DNA of 64,000 bases from Megaustenia siamemsis (GCA_032433765.1 JAVIAB010000160.1:14426807-14490806), one strand, 5' to 3'; counted from the stretch's first letter, positions 52,574 through 63,740 are shown. Notes: a model not told the origin generated them from the letters alone. Translations and numbers: made by a program.

Positions 52574-53366
52574 TCTATCTATCTATCTATTGACCTTTCG
52601 AGCCGTAACCGGCCCATAGGGCGTAGACCAAGATACACCTTCTCCTATATGAATTTTGTTCTAGCAGTTTTCTTTTAAAGATATTTTATCAAATCTCGCC
52701 ATCTGTCTCTGTTCTGTGCAAGCAGTTATATCTCATTGAGGGAGCCGACTCCTGCTGCTCTTGCCTCTCTCATCAATGTTCTTCTCAGTGTCTCCCTGGG
52801 TCTTCCTCTTTTTCTTTTACCTGTTGTTTCCCATATGAGGGCTTGCTTTGCTATTCGATTATTATCTCTTCTCATCACATGTCCAACGTATGACCATCGT
52901 CTTTTCTTTATTACTGAAGATATTAGTGGTTGATTGGCGATTTCTCTAATTTCTTCGTTTGTTTTGAATTCGTTCCATGCTATACCAAGTATTTTCCTTA
53001 GACATTTATTTTCGAATGCGTTCAACTTTGTTTCTATATCTCTTGTTGTTTTCCAGCTTTCACACGGATACGTAAGGGTTGATAGTACATTTGATTTGAA
53101 TAGCCTAAGTTTTGTGTTTGTGCTAATGAGTTTTGATTTCCACAACTTTTCAAGGCTTCTGAAAGACATTTCTGCTTTAGCCAGTCTGATTCTAATTTCT
53201 TTGCTCGTATCCCCTTCTCGATCAATGTGACTTCCAAGATAGATAAAGTGATTGATCTCTTCTACTGGTTTGTTTTCCATGTATATTTTGTCACTTGTTG
53301 GAATTAAACTTTTCATGACTTTAGTCTTTTCATGATTGACCTCAAGCCCAATTTTGCTGGCTATAG
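52574..53366 (-). pseudogene. NL7 non-LTR retrotransposon, RT C-terminal half, with TCTA tail
   Basis: Inserted in the array, with ACTTGTATAG at 52564-52573 and 53367-53376. Minus strand open frame 52726-53316 (196 codons): KPVEEINHFIYLGSHIDREG, RIRLAKAEMSFRSLEKLWKS, NVLSTLTYPCESWKTTR, NKCLRKILGIAWNEFKTNEE, RRWSYVGHVMRRDNNRIAKQ, GKRKRGRPRETLRRTL. The 5' end is truncated; the 3' end carries a short (TAGA)n tail (TCTATCTATCTATC on the plus strand). The frame is clean over the retained part. Confidence 0.88.
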
Positions 53367-53580
53367 ACTTGTATAGTACGTGACATCTATTCTAGAGCTG
53401 AAAATACAACTAACTTGTATAGTACGTGACAGCTACTCTAGAGCTGAAAATACAACTAACTTGTATAGTACGTGACATCTATTCTAGAGCTGAAAATACA
53501 AAACCTAACTTGTATAGTACGTGACATCTATTCTAGATGTTGGAAATACAAAACCTAACTTGTATATTACGCGATATTCA
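53367..53580. repeat. 50-bp array, right part (diverged subtype)
   Basis: Four to five units with TTGTATAGTACGTGACATCT and CTAGAGCTGAAAATACAA. Confidence 0.88.
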
Positions 53581-53725
53581 CCCTGTGCGTCGAAAATAGA
53601 ATCCCTAACGAATAGAACGAATTGAATCCCTAACGAATAGAACGAATTGAATCCCTAACGAATAGAACGAATTGAATCCCTAACGAATAGAACGAATTGA
53701 ATCTCTAACGAACAGAACAAAGCAT
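53581..53725. repeat. 25-bp minisatellite
   Basis: Five copies of AATCCCTAACGAATAGAACG plus AATTG. Confidence 0.92.
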
Positions 53726-53729
53726 AATC

Positions 53730-54270
53730 ATGTGTCATACCGGATAGCGTAGAGGATCATGTCCTTCCACAATCTTCTATTTACAGTAAGTAAAGTAAAT
53801 AGCCCCGTCACGCCTAGTGGCGTAAATATGGTGTTAGTGACCATACATTTACAGACCATCAAAACATGATTTTTGGGGTAATGTGGTTAGTATTACGCCC
53901 GTGTCGCTTTACTTTCCCAGAAAAAAATCCGGTACCCATTTAAGGCTGGGTGAACCAGGGAGCCGTCGGTAGTGATCGAACCCTACCTCTTGTCCTTTGT
54001 AGTCCAGTTCATTTAACCCCTGAGCTATGGCGGCTCCCTTGCGCTGCTCACCGCGCATCGTATCAATTCTCTTGTTGACTGTTTACCAAGCTAAAGTTAG
54101 TATCTTCTCTATTTGTCGTACGCGATCTCTCTTTCCCTGTATTTTTCAAGTTGTTACCAAGTATTCCAACTTTCCTCTTCTCATGATGTGCCATAAAAAT
54201 GTTCATTGTTTCTTTCTGATGTTTTTTTAGGAGCTTCCTTTTTGTGTTGGTCTCTTTGATGTTTAGGTTA
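53730..54270 (-). pseudogene. NL3 RTE-like retrotransposon split by SINE-1
   Basis: NL3 3' end (GGAAGGACATGATCCTCTAC on the minus strand, 53755-53787), then a SINE, then more NL3 from about 54045 to 54270 (GKSREREIAYDK-like, EEESWNTW, KETNTKRKLLKKHQKETM). The short gap between the two parts aligns to the continuous NL3 at 23.51-23.60 kb. Confidence 0.78.
53788..54038 (-). mobile_element. SINE-1 inserted into NL3
   Basis: Minus strand head GGAGCCGCCATAGCTCAGGG with B box GGTTCGATCAC, body TGGTTCACCCAGCCTTAAAT, GACACGGGCGTAATACTAACC and GGTCACTAACACCATATTTA, tail CTTTACTTACTG. I could not identify a convincing target duplication. Confidence 0.88.
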
Positions 54271-54274
54271 GCGA

Positions 54275-54540
54275 GTTATCCCCTACTAACAGGAGTAAGA
54301 CATCCCCTCCCCACTTCCCTCAAAACAGGGTAACGTGAAGCCATTGGAGCAGGTGGTGGATGGTGTTGTGTGAGCAGCCGACAAGTAGTGCCGGTTATGG
54401 TCCCCACTCCGTGATGGCAGGCAGAGGATCTTATGTATAAAGACGATGGCTGCGACCTCCGACCAGTACAGCCACTGCCAAGAAGGAAAGGAACGGCAAA
54501 CTACCACCTTATATTGCCAAGCAAAATCATATCCTAATAC
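54275..54540. other. GC-richer unclassified segment
   Basis: Visibly richer in G and C than its surroundings (GAAGCCATTGGAGCAGGTGG, CAGTACAGCCACTGCCAAGA). The base composition resembles the retroelement parts, so it may be a mobile-element piece, but I do not recognise the protein in any frame. Confidence 0.35.
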
Positions 54541-55545
54541 AATTTGATATCTCCAAATACAATAGAACGATTAAAATCCCTAATATCCGTGATATCACTC
54601 CTCCTACTAAAACCTGTCAACCCAGATAATATAATAATATACAACTCTAAAACAGATCATTGTCCGCTCACTTGCTCTCTTGCACAAGGCACTGCTAATT
54701 TACTTATGTATTTAATACTTATTACCATTTTTATTTTATTGCACGTTTACTTTATCTTTTTTCATAATGAATTAACTTAACTTAGCTTTAATCATTATTC
54801 ATACCTTGTATTTCCAAAACATTTCATTGTACAATTTTCGCATGTTCCATACTTCTCGTTTTCACTGTTTTCATTGTTCTTAATGATCAGTTTTTAGTAC
54901 TCTTGTTGAAACGAATTAATGAACTATTGTTTGTTTTATTGTATATTTTATATTGTATTCTGTAGACATTACTAGCTTCAACCATTGTTATTACGATCTG
55001 CCAAATGACATGGTTCCAATTATCATATTAAATTGACATGTTGAATAACATTTACGACTTGTATGATAAAATACAGATCGTAATTACATCACCTAATTGC
55101 ACACAACACGTAGAATAAGCAAAATGGAAGCAGTTGTTATCAAGAGCTAGGGCACTCTTATTTCAGCATGAGAGATCGGATAGAAGTTATTGCACTAAAA
55201 AAAAAAGCTTTAATTAAATATAATTTGTTGTATATTTAATTTAGTTACATTAATGAAAGTTTTATTAATAATTATATAGAATTATAGGGACACAAATGAC
55301 TCGATATATTATTATTTTCATCATTATTATGTGCCGTGTGGTGCTGACAATAAACTCCTTTTAATAACAAATGTCTAGTGGACATTTAAATACTTCACAC
55401 CGTTTGTTCTTTCTACCATTTGGACTGGTTTTAGATTGTTTGACTCATAGTGTCTCTACTTTTCTTAATAATTTCTTTATTTCCACTTGAAATGTTTTCT
55501 ACTACTTTGTTTCTATCTTTATATTTAAAAATATTTCTTAAAAGA
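54541..55545. other. Quiet AT-rich stretch, no recognisable feature
   Basis: The longest stretch here without repeats. Only one 78-codon ORF (54544-54780) with a hydrophobic C-terminal half; no other support for a gene. Confidence 0.45.
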
Positions 55546-55550
55546 AAAAA

Positions 55551-55800
55551 AAACGAAGCCTCTGTGGTCGAATAGTTAGTGTGCTCCCTTCTTGATAAAA
55601 AAGATCCGGATTAGATTCTCGGAAGTAGGATATTTTTGTGACTATCAAGGCTCCGGGGTTCACCCAGTCTCTAAAAATGGCTACCAGAGATTTTTCTGGA
55701 ATGAAGAGGCGGCCTGGCGTGATACCGACCACATCGTCCAAAAATAAGCCGTGGCTATAGAACAAATGCTGTCAATAAAACCATATTGCCCACACGTCGA
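55551..55800 (+). mobile_element. SINE-2 copy, plus orientation
   Basis: Head GAAGCCTCTGTGGTCGAATA, GTTAGTGTGCTCCCTTCTTG, B-box-like GGATTAGATTCTC, then a body homologous to SINE-1: GGGGTTCACCCAGTCTCTAA, ACCAGAGATTTTTCTGG, GGCGTGATACCGACCACATC and AAAACCATATTGCC. Confidence 0.82.
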
Positions 55801-55845
55801 TCAAGCGTTGTTGAAACCTAAACATTATTCTGAGTTAAAAGAACA

Positions 55846-56612
55846 ATGTATCAAAGAGTTAAATCGTCCTCCTTATATTTCCTAAATGAGAACAAGAATT
55901 CAATAGTTCAACGTCTACACAACCAAGGTGGCACATATCTCGTTCAGAAATACAGTCCAGACCTACAATTAAATATCACAGTTGAGGGAACACATCTGGA
56001 GACAGTCCAGAGCTACAACTACCTGGGACATACTATAACCAATGATGGAAAATGTAAAATTGAAATAAACAAAAGAATAGGTATGACAAAAAGTAATTTT
56101 AATGCCATGAAAAATATACTAACATCAAAACAAATATCAACAGGGCTGAAACTAAGAATGGCGAAACGTTACATCTTCTCAATATTCCTGTATGGTGCAG
56201 AAACATGGACATTAGACAAGAAAACAGAACAGAAAATTGAAGCCTTTGAAATGTGGATTTATAGAAGAATAGGTAGAATTGGATGGAAAGAAAAGATAAC
56301 AAACGATGAAGTTTTAAAACAACTGAAAATAAAAAGAGAACTGCTAAATACAATTAAGACAAGACAAATGAAATTTTTGGGGCATGGTAAAAGACACAAC
56401 AGCCTACTAAAAGTAATATTGGAAGGGAAAATACAAGGTAAAAGAGGCAGAGGCAGACCAAGACTAACATGGACGAGTAACATCAAAAGATGGACAAGTC
56501 AATCTATGACAGCCTGCACCATCAAAGCAAGAAACAGAGTTGAATGGCGATCCATGGTAGCCAACCTTCGTTGCGGAGAAGGCACTCGATGATGATGATG
56601 ATGAAATACAGT
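55846..56612 (+). pseudogene. NL4 RTE-like retrotransposon, best copy of its C-terminal region
   Basis: An uninterrupted 248-codon frame (55846-56592). Recognisable in order: LETVQSYNYLGHTITNDGKC, KIEINKRIGMTKSNFNAMKN, RYIFSIFLYGAETWTLDKKT, MWIYRRIGRIGWKEKITNDE, TRQMKFLGHGKRHNSLLKVI, KRGRGRPRLTWTSNIKRWTS, MVANLRCGEGTR, then the stop within a TGATGATGATGATGA tail. It keeps the thumb and C-terminal domain but not the catalytic palm, so it is a 5'-truncated but young-looking insertion. The other four NL4 copies in the window are shorter or frameshifted. Confidence 0.88.
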
Positions 56613-56930
56613 CCAGGTCACGCGAAGGCTAGAGACAAGGAAGATTGTTGTGAGGATGGTAGACACGTACAAGGACGAAGCGTTGAAGGTATCCATGAGT
56701 TGTGTATTAGAAAATGACGGATTATTGGTGAGGATGCTGATGACACTTTCAGAATGATACAGTTTGGAATCGTCAATAAATTTGAAGCGAATACTGCAAT
56801 GAACGAGCTATACGTATGTGTTTGAGTGTCTCTGTGTGTCTATGCTTGTGTTTTTTTTTTTTGTTTTTTTTTTTTCGCGATCGCGAACGTTCACCTCTGG
56901 CGAAGTCCTTGGAGACTCGGAACTGAAGGC
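56613..56930. other. No recognisable gene; poly-T/G run near 56.85 kb
   Basis: Unassigned sequence with a T-rich homopolymer stretch at 56850-56875. Confidence 0.4.
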
Positions 56931-56934
56931 TCAG

Positions 56935-58790
56935 ATCTCCTCAGCAAGTCCCGCAGCGTCCAGCGACTGACGACTCCAGTTTTGTGTTGGTTGATAAGTC
57001 TTTTTATACGCCCAGTAAGTTTCACGTTTCAAGGTGTGCCCATCTTAACTCCCATCTCTTTCATCCGAGGGAGTGAAGTGGGCTTATGGTTGTCGAAGTC
57101 CTGTACTCCTTCCACATCTCGGAGGGCACTGATGATGTCCGCCATATCCATTGGTTGACTGTCTTCAACGACAGCATAGCTAGTCAACCTGTCCTCTCTT
57201 TCATTTCCCCGTACTTCCACATGTCCACGAATTCATCTGTATAGATGACTGCATCTTTCTCATCGGTGTTATCCCGGATGAGACCGTTCACCATCGCATT
57301 GACCTCGACTGCGTTCTGTTCCCTACATTTACTGTCGAGCGTGATAATACACGAGAATGTCCCAATGAATGGCATAGGCATCGGTATCCACTCCTCGCCA
57401 GTGTTGATATTGGTAAGCCCACAGCCTGTTTGGTGACATCTTCTGCACTGCCCACTCATGATTTCCCTCTTTTTAGCCTGATACCTTTTCCTGTGTTGTG
57501 CTCATGATGCAATGGATGCTCTTTATATGCACTTTATCTTCAGGTATGCCCGTGTCCCTCAGATCTTGATTTTGTCACCCATGGTTGGAAAGTCAAGAAG
57601 ATTCATCATTTGCTACACAGGGAGTGTCCCCCAAAATAATGGGCATAGCTTCATTCTGTATTTTCTCAATCCTCTCAGTTTCCGTCGTACTAACAGTAAG
57701 AATTGCCAGGGCATACTCGATTGGTGCGAGGTCTAGTATCTAGACCAGAAAGGTAAATAGCATCTTCTCGATGTTGGCAGCTGCCATGACCTTCAAGACG
57801 GCTAATCCTTTGCGGGATCTGCGATCAAATATAACTCCAAGGTATATCATCAACCTGTTCCTGGTCACCTCATCAGCCCCCATTCCTACCACCGTTGTTT
57901 CATTGTTAACGATTTGATTGTTGAGGGAGAACCATGCAACTAATGCTTTGTTAGGATTAATTAGGATTAACCAAGGCACCTGATACTCCACACCAGGAAG
58001 AGATGCGATTGAGTTCTCCTTGCATTGTGGAGGCCGTTTCCCGTCAGTCTCTTCCCTGTCGATGTACCAGAATATCATCAGCAAAAGTCATAGTTCTTTC
58101 CCTCTCATCCAGCTGTTGTTCCGTTATTGTTATTATTTACACGCTAAATAGAAATGGTGACAATAGTGAGCCTTGTTGCAGCCCTGGACAAATGGATGTT
58201 GGCTCGGAAGACCAACTTCCACACCTGAGTATTACCTTCCTCTGAAACAGTGCTGAATCAATCCCTCTAATGAGGAATTGGTACACCGCCAGTTTGAGGA
58301 GCATGAGGAGCATGAGATATTCAAATGGTACCCTGTTGTATGCATCCTCCAGATCTATAGCAGCAGGACAGTCTCCTCTCGTCTGTAGAAGCCTTCGAAG
58401 ACGTACTCGAAGACTGCCGCAATGAGCCATGTCTCTTTGTTATATATGTTACCTCCGGTTGGGGGTGGGAATGTGCGTATCTGTTCAAGGTGACAGGTGT
58501 GTACACGGGCAGCTATTTTCTCCGGTAGATTGCCTTTATTCTGAATCGTGATGGATCTGTAGGCACTGATTTGAGAATGATACTTGTTTGGCTTCGGTAG
58601 CGGTAGTAAGTATTTGTATAGCCACTCCTCCTTAATCTTGCCACTCTGAATGCTGGAATTAAACTCTTTGATCAGTTTTTTTTTCTTCAAGTCGTCGTCA
58701 GCTAAATCGCCAATGTCGTCGTACCGAACATCATCTGGACCGAGAGCAGTGTTGTATGACCTTTTAAGTGTTGTGCGAAAAGCATCGGTT
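56935..58790 (-). pseudogene. NL1 non-LTR retrotransposon, RT through RNase H, minus orientation
   Basis: The most complete NL1 copy. Reading 5' to 3' on the minus strand: RT entry (EEWLYKYLLPLPKPNKYHSQ, ISAYRSITIQNKGNLPEKIA), decayed fingers, AAIDLEDAYNRVPFEYLMLL (palm, first catalytic region), CPGLQQGSLLSPFLFSV, MTFADDILVYR (catalytic FADD near 58.08 kb), a thumb (VTRNRLMIYLGVIFDRRSRK, VLKVMAAANIEKMLFTFLV), the linker, RNase H beginning DAVIYTDEFV with an internal deletion that removes the middle, GNEREDRLTS, and the C-terminal GVKMGTP-type region. At least five frameshifts or stops. Confidence 0.85.
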
Positions 58791-58805
58791 GTGTTTATGG
58801 GATAG

Positions 58806-59072
58806 GAACTGAATTTTGCGTGTTAATCCGTTTTTACCTGGCAGCCGTGAGAACAGGGGCACTCGCCGCACAGGCAGATAACTCAGTAGTCGGAGGTACT
58901 CATATTTTTTTTCCGTCGATGAGTAATTGAATTTTCAAGCCGGGCCTCGCTGCTGAGAACAGAGGTGGTTTCCGCAGAGAGAATTGACAAATAAAAATTA
59001 AAAATGGTAGAGCCAGGATTTGAGCTCACAACCTCTCTGTCTTAAGAGTGGCGTCTTGCCTCGAGACCACTT
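58806..59072 (-). mobile_element. SINE-4 copy
   Basis: Matches 19651-19969: AACTGAATTTTGCGTGTTAA, CTCGCCGCACAGGCAGATAA, CAAGCCGGGCCTCGCTGCTG, then the B-box complement GGATTTGAGCTCAC and TTGCCTCGAGACCAC at the head. It ends inside the head. Confidence 0.85.
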
Positions 59073-59079
59073 CTATTAT

Positions 59080-59222
59080 TGTCCTTATTATTATAACTTT
59101 ACTCTTCTCCTTTACTACTACTCTCATTTTACTACTACCCTCACATTACTACTATACTCACATTACTACTACTCTCACTTTACTACTACTCTGACTTTAT
59201 TACTACTCTCGTTTTACTCTTT
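59080..59222. repeat. TACTACTCTCAC-type degenerate repeat
   Basis: About ten imperfect 14-17 bp CTTTACTACTACTCTCA units. Confidence 0.8.
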
Positions 59223-59225
59223 TTC

Positions 59226-59482
59226 CAATAATAGGAAGAAATTATCATCATTTTTTGGCCATGCAAATGGGAAAGGAACAGCTGGAATATATTGTGACAA
59301 CTGGAAAAATTGAGGGACGAAGAGATAGAGGAACGCAAAGAGACAAGATGCCATACAGCTTAAGAGAACGGCTTAACAGAAGGTCAACAACAGAAATGAT
59401 AAATAACTGTGGAGATCGGAAGTAGTTGAGAGACTTGATCACCTACGCCAGCAAACATGGTACTTGATGATGATGATGATGA
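59226..59482 (+). pseudogene. NL3 RTE-like retrotransposon 3' end
   Basis: Encodes RKKLSSFFGHANGKGTAGIY (frameshifted GHVMRKEQLEYI), then TGKIEGRRDRGTQRDKMPYS-like, RLNRRSTTEMINN and the …DLITYASKHGT end followed by TGATGATGATGATGA at 59466. Confidence 0.82.
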
Positions 59483-59499
59483 CTCTCCACCTATGTTGC

Positions 59500-59745
59500 T
59501 TTTCAGCGCAAGTAAATTTTCCCTTCACGCTTATGAGGAATATGGTGTTAGTGTCATAATTAGGTGATGTGGTCGGTATCACGCCAGGTCGACTTAATTT
59601 ATCAGAAAAGCCGTTGGTACCCGTTTTTAGAGACCGGAGTTCGACCCGGGAGCCTTGTCGATACAAAAAAAATCCGCCATTCCTGGGGATGGAACCCAGA
59701 CCCTTCTAATCAGGAAGCAAGCACACTAACCACTCAGCCACCGAG
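59500..59745 (-). mobile_element. SINE-2 copy whose head is amplified
   Basis: Minus strand: head CTCGGTGGCTGAGTGGTTAG, TGTGCTTGCTTCCTGATTAG, B box GGGTTCCATCCC, then TCGACAAGGCTCCCGGGTCG, ACGGGTACCAACGGCTTTTC, GGCGTGATACCGACCACATC and AACACCATATTCC. Its first 24-29 bp are repeated in the array that follows. Confidence 0.82.
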
Positions 59746-60165
59746 CACACTAACCACTCAGCCACCGAGGTGAGCACACTAACCACTCAGCCACCGAGGT
59801 GAGCACACTAACCACTCAGCCACCGAGGTGAGCACACTAATCACTCAGCCACCGAGGTGAGCACACTAACCACTCAGCCACCGAGGTGAGCACACTAACC
59901 ACTCAGCCACCGAGCACACTAACCACTCAGCCACCGAGGTGAGCACACTAACCACTCAGCCACCGAGGTGAGCACACTAACCACTCAGCCACCGAGGTGA
60001 GCACACTAACCACTCAGCCACCGAGGTGAGCACACTAACCACTCAGCCACCGAGGTGAGCACACTAACCCCTCAGCCACCGAGCACACTAACCACTCAGC
60101 CACCGAGCCCACTAACCACTCAGCCACCGAGCACACTAACCACTCAGCCACCGAGGCTCTGGCTT
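59690..60165. repeat. 29-bp array of SINE-2 heads
   Basis: About 16-17 units of GCACACTAACCACTCAGCCA plus CCGAGGTGA (29 bp), with some 24-25 bp units lacking GGTGA. On the minus strand each unit is the SINE-2 5' end including the A-box-like TGGCTGAGTGGTTAG. The array is continuous with the SINE at 59500-59745. Confidence 0.93.
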
Positions 60166-60171
60166 TTTAAA

Positions 60172-60400
60172 CTTAGTGAAGTAAAATACCCCCGTCACGC
60201 TTAGGGGCGTATAGGGAATATGGTGTTAGTGATCATACATTTTACAGACCTTCGGCGCATGATTTTTGGGGTAATGTTGTCGGTATTACGCCCGTGCCGC
60301 TTTACTTTCCCAGAAAAAATTCCGGTACCCATTAAAGGCAGGGTGAACTGGAAGCCGTCGGTTGGGATCGAACCCTACCTTTGGCTTTTCAACGTGCAAG
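60172..60400 (-). mobile_element. SINE-1 copy, 5'-truncated
   Basis: Body complete (AATATGGTGTTAGTGATCAT, TCGGTATTACGCCCGTGCCG, GGTACCCATTAAAGGCAGGG) and B box GGTTCGATCCC complement at 60368, but the A-box half of the head is missing beyond about 60385. Confidence 0.85.
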
Positions 60401-60726
60401 GAAAAAAAAGTGTTATGGTCAATGCTCTGTAGCCTGTATCCTGCTAAGTGTCCATTATGAGGTCTGCTATTTCATGAATCTATCAACTTCTAAGCCTATC
60501 TCTTCCATGTTTCTCACTTCTGCTGTTTCTTCTAAGCGTTCACCCGTTCAGTGGACGCTCTGTATCGCTAGGCTACGACAAAGCTGCGACGTCTACGCTT
60601 TCAGGCCCTACACATTCGTCTTTGACATGGGCACATTTTTGCTTAACAATTTCTGTATGTGCTCTGGCCATTTTTGTCCATCCTTTTGGGCATTTCAACA
60701 ATCAAGGGTTCTTTAACGTGACTGAG
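60401..60726. other. Unassigned; short SINE-7-like motif at ~60.70 kb
   Basis: AAGGGTTCTTTAACGTGAC recalls the SINE-7 body near 42.11 kb. A 111-codon ORF (60381-60716) starts in the SINE and has no motif. Confidence 0.4.
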
Positions 60727-61345
60727 CCATTGTTAACATTTATGCCACACATAATTTAACACTTGATGTACTAAGTACGTATGTTAACATTTATGCCACA
60801 CATAATTTAACACTTGATGTACTAATTACGTATGTTATTGTTGACGGAATGCCACGGGTTGATACGGACAAGGTGTCCTTTGACTCATTTGATGTGGCGG
60901 ATCGTAATGGCTTTCTTGACATTCCTGGCTCTTACTGGAGAAGTTGGAGTTCGTCTATCCCAGGATATGCTGGGAAAACTACTAGTCCAGCCCAGATGTA
61001 CTGCAATACTGGGTCTTCTATATCAGTAACAGCCACCACTACGGGGAATACGGCGACCCTAGCTTCTGTTAGCCAGACTATTTTGAAGCAGACTCTTACC
61101 AGGGGAGACCACGAGGAGGTAGAACTGCTAGGTCTTGGTCAGCTGCTGGAGCGCCGACCCTGTTATTGCGACCGCAGGTCGCATGCGCTTCTGCTCCCAC
61201 AAGTACGTATGTTAACATTTATGTCTGACATTAGTTAACAATATATGTATTAGCATTTACTTCATACATTATTTTAAAGTGTATGTATTAGTTAACATGT
61301 ATTTCATACATTATTTTAAAGTGTATGTATAATTAGCATTTATTC
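60727..61345. repeat. ~52-bp AT-rich array split by an NL1 fragment
   Basis: Units with TATGTTAACATTTATGCCAC and TTGATGTACTAATTACG at 60727-60837; diverged units (TTAACATTTATG, CATACATTATTTTAAAGTGT) at 61204-61345. Confidence 0.75.
60838..61203 (-). pseudogene. NL1 linker fragment; unoccupied counterpart of the transposon target
   Basis: 366 bp bounded by TACGTATGTTA (60827-60837 and 61204-61214). On the minus strand it aligns to 3072-3158 plus 5552-5790, the NL1 copy broken by the DNA transposon, running uninterrupted through the target site (AAGACCTAGCAGTTCTACC near 61115-61133). The opposite strand has a 129-codon open frame by chance. No catalytic domain is included. Confidence 0.75.
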
Positions 61346-61465
61346 TAATCATCTTATAACAATTTATACACTAATATATGTGTTAAGTTTATACCTTATT
61401 TATTTAAGCATTGATACGCATGTTTAGGAGTGATATGTATGTTTTATTATATACTTTATGGACAA
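61346..61465. other. No recognisable feature
   Basis: AT-rich. Confidence 0.35.
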
Positions 61466-61642
61466 CTTGCAGATGGCAAAAGAACTAGTGGGCGCCCAAA
61501 ACTGTGGTCTCTAGACATGACATGAAGACTCTAAACATAAACCTTGCAACCTGGGAAGAGATAGCTACAAACCAAATCTTTGGAAACACACTCTAAAGCT
61601 CCAACTCAAGCGTGAAGCAGACAGATTCATAAAAAAATAGAA
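61466..61642 (+). pseudogene. NL6-related retrotransposon C-terminal fragment
   Basis: Across a frameshift it encodes LYGQLADGKRTSGRPKL, then MKTLNINLATWEEIATN and LWKHTLKLQLKREADRFIKK, the typical LYGEL-GKR-GRPKLRY-D…W end region of NL6-class reverse transcriptases. Confidence 0.75.
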
Positions 61643-62860
61643 GAGAATACACGTCGAAAGGAAAGAAAAAAATAAAATTTCCTGGGGGCGCTACAAAATC
61701 CAGTCAACAATGAGTGACGGAAGCTACTAACTAGGCTACTAGATATTTATGTAAACGGTTCTGTCATAACCCCTGGGATACTCTTCGCGATGAGGCAACA
61801 GAAGGATGACACATGCCTGATCAGATAAGAAGCGCAAATCAAAGTTGAAATAATATACAAGAAAACACTTTTACAAACAACACACTCTCATAAAAGAACT
61901 TGGAGATCCGAAAACAAAGGGAAATCGCCGAGGGGAAAACGAGTGAAGGATTTACAATTGATCATGGCTTCGAGGGCATAATTTTTCAAATGAATACAAG
62001 TACGGGAACTCCAATGTAACAAATTGGTTGCCCCCTCTGTTTTAAGCTATTTCCTTTGAAGGCCAAATAATCCAAAATATTATCGACATTAGCATTTATT
62101 TCAATAGAAATTGACGACAGGTATTGCTTTAAAAGAACAGCCCCGATTTTCTGCCTCTTTGTCTTACAATTTTCGACTGCAGTGATTTCAGAAAATTCAA
62201 GAATAGTCCGTGCCTGCATGAAAAATCCGCCCCGGCGTTAATCACGCCCGCATACGTTAAGCGGAATTGTGCGATCGGTAGCGATGGACATTTGGCTGAG
62301 TAGTTGTCACAAATTGAAGGTCTGTTGAACGTATTTTGAACATTTGTTCAAGAAATGTTAAGAAACTTTTACAAGTGTAAATAAATTTACAGAATGAACA
62401 GAAGAACAATTTTGATTGCGAAAAAAGGACGCGGGGGGAAGAAATATTTAGCCAGTTCGAGAATTGATTGAAAATCAAACTATGGACAGCTGATAAGGTG
62501 GTGTTTTTCGCGTTCTCTCTTTCTCTTTTCTTTCTCTTTCGCTCTTGTGTTCTCACTTTTCTTTCAATATATATCATTTTCGCATTTGTTCCCTCTTTCT
62601 CTTTTCAGAGAACACGAGAAAAAGACAAGAGACTGGACAAACAACAGATTTACTTGCTCTCCTGTCCTATCTGTGTATCTTCATTCAACTGTACGTGTTC
62701 TCAACTGTACGTGTTCTCAACTCCATGTTGTCGATGGTTTCACTTGTCACTGTGTTCATCTCTGAATCTCATCAAGAGCAGAACATGATTTTTAAAGTTA
62801 TTATCTATGTTTTTATTTTTCATTCATTCTCATTTTGTTAATTCTTAGGCTGCGCTCATT
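61643..62860. other. No recognisable feature
   Basis: Several overlapping ORFs of 60-106 codons at 62257-62841 on both strands, rich in Phe/Ser, with no motif. Includes a tandem ACTGTACGTGTTCTCA duplicate at 62689-62720. Confidence 0.45.
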
Positions 62861-62867
62861 CAAAATC

Positions 62868-63238
<371 letters not shown>

Positions 63239-63239
63239 G

Positions 63240-63740
63240 CCTGAGGTAATTGTCAGTATCTGGAATGTCGTTTCCTGTATAAATTTTACTCTTTTGTTGT
63301 AATTCTTTCTTGCAGTGACCCATACATGTTTGCCTGTAGTGTTGTATCTATGGGCCAACAGATTTCCCTGTCTACTATATTCAGTGCAGTCTTGAAGTAT
63401 GTGTTCAGCAGTCTGGGGTGCCTCCACATGTGCATGTAGTTGAGGTGCCGATCTTGAATTGTTTATACATGTGACTGTGGAGTCGATTGTGTTCTGTTCT
63501 GAGGCGTTTAATCATAACTTGTTCACATCTATTCCTACTATTCAAGTCATCCTGATTTTGGGCTTTTGGACCTCTGATGATTTGATTGTCTGTTTCTTAT
63601 GATGGTATGTAACCGGTGCATCTGGTTGTGTGCCTGTTGCACCTTCCTTTGCCAACTGATCCGCTTTCTCGTTTCCTGGCAATCCACAGTGAGATGGGTC
63701 CCACTGCAGGGCAACCATGTGGTACTTGCAGAGTTCGATG
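63240..63740 (-). pseudogene. NL9 non-LTR retrotransposon, RNase H end and C-terminus
   Basis: Minus strand: MVALQWDPSHCGLPGNEKAD and QLAKEGATG (last RNase H motif), a linker, then VEAPQTAEHILQDCTEYSRQ and GNLLAHRYNTTGKHVWVTAR, the C-terminal H-x-x-x-D-C segment, with the 3' end running into (GAAA)n(GATA)n. One frameshift near 63450. Confidence 0.82.

Noticed and set aside
54286..54507. GC-richer ORF as a conserved host exon
   Set aside because: No recognised domain, splice-site pair or frame conservation; kept only as an unclassified segment.
60849..61238. 129-codon ORF as a gene
   Set aside because: It is the antisense of an NL1 linker fragment and ends in flanking array sequence.
62257..62841. 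Overlapping ORFs of about 100 codons on both strands
   Set aside because: Three frames and two strands are open over the same Phe/Ser-rich stretch; no motif supports any of them.
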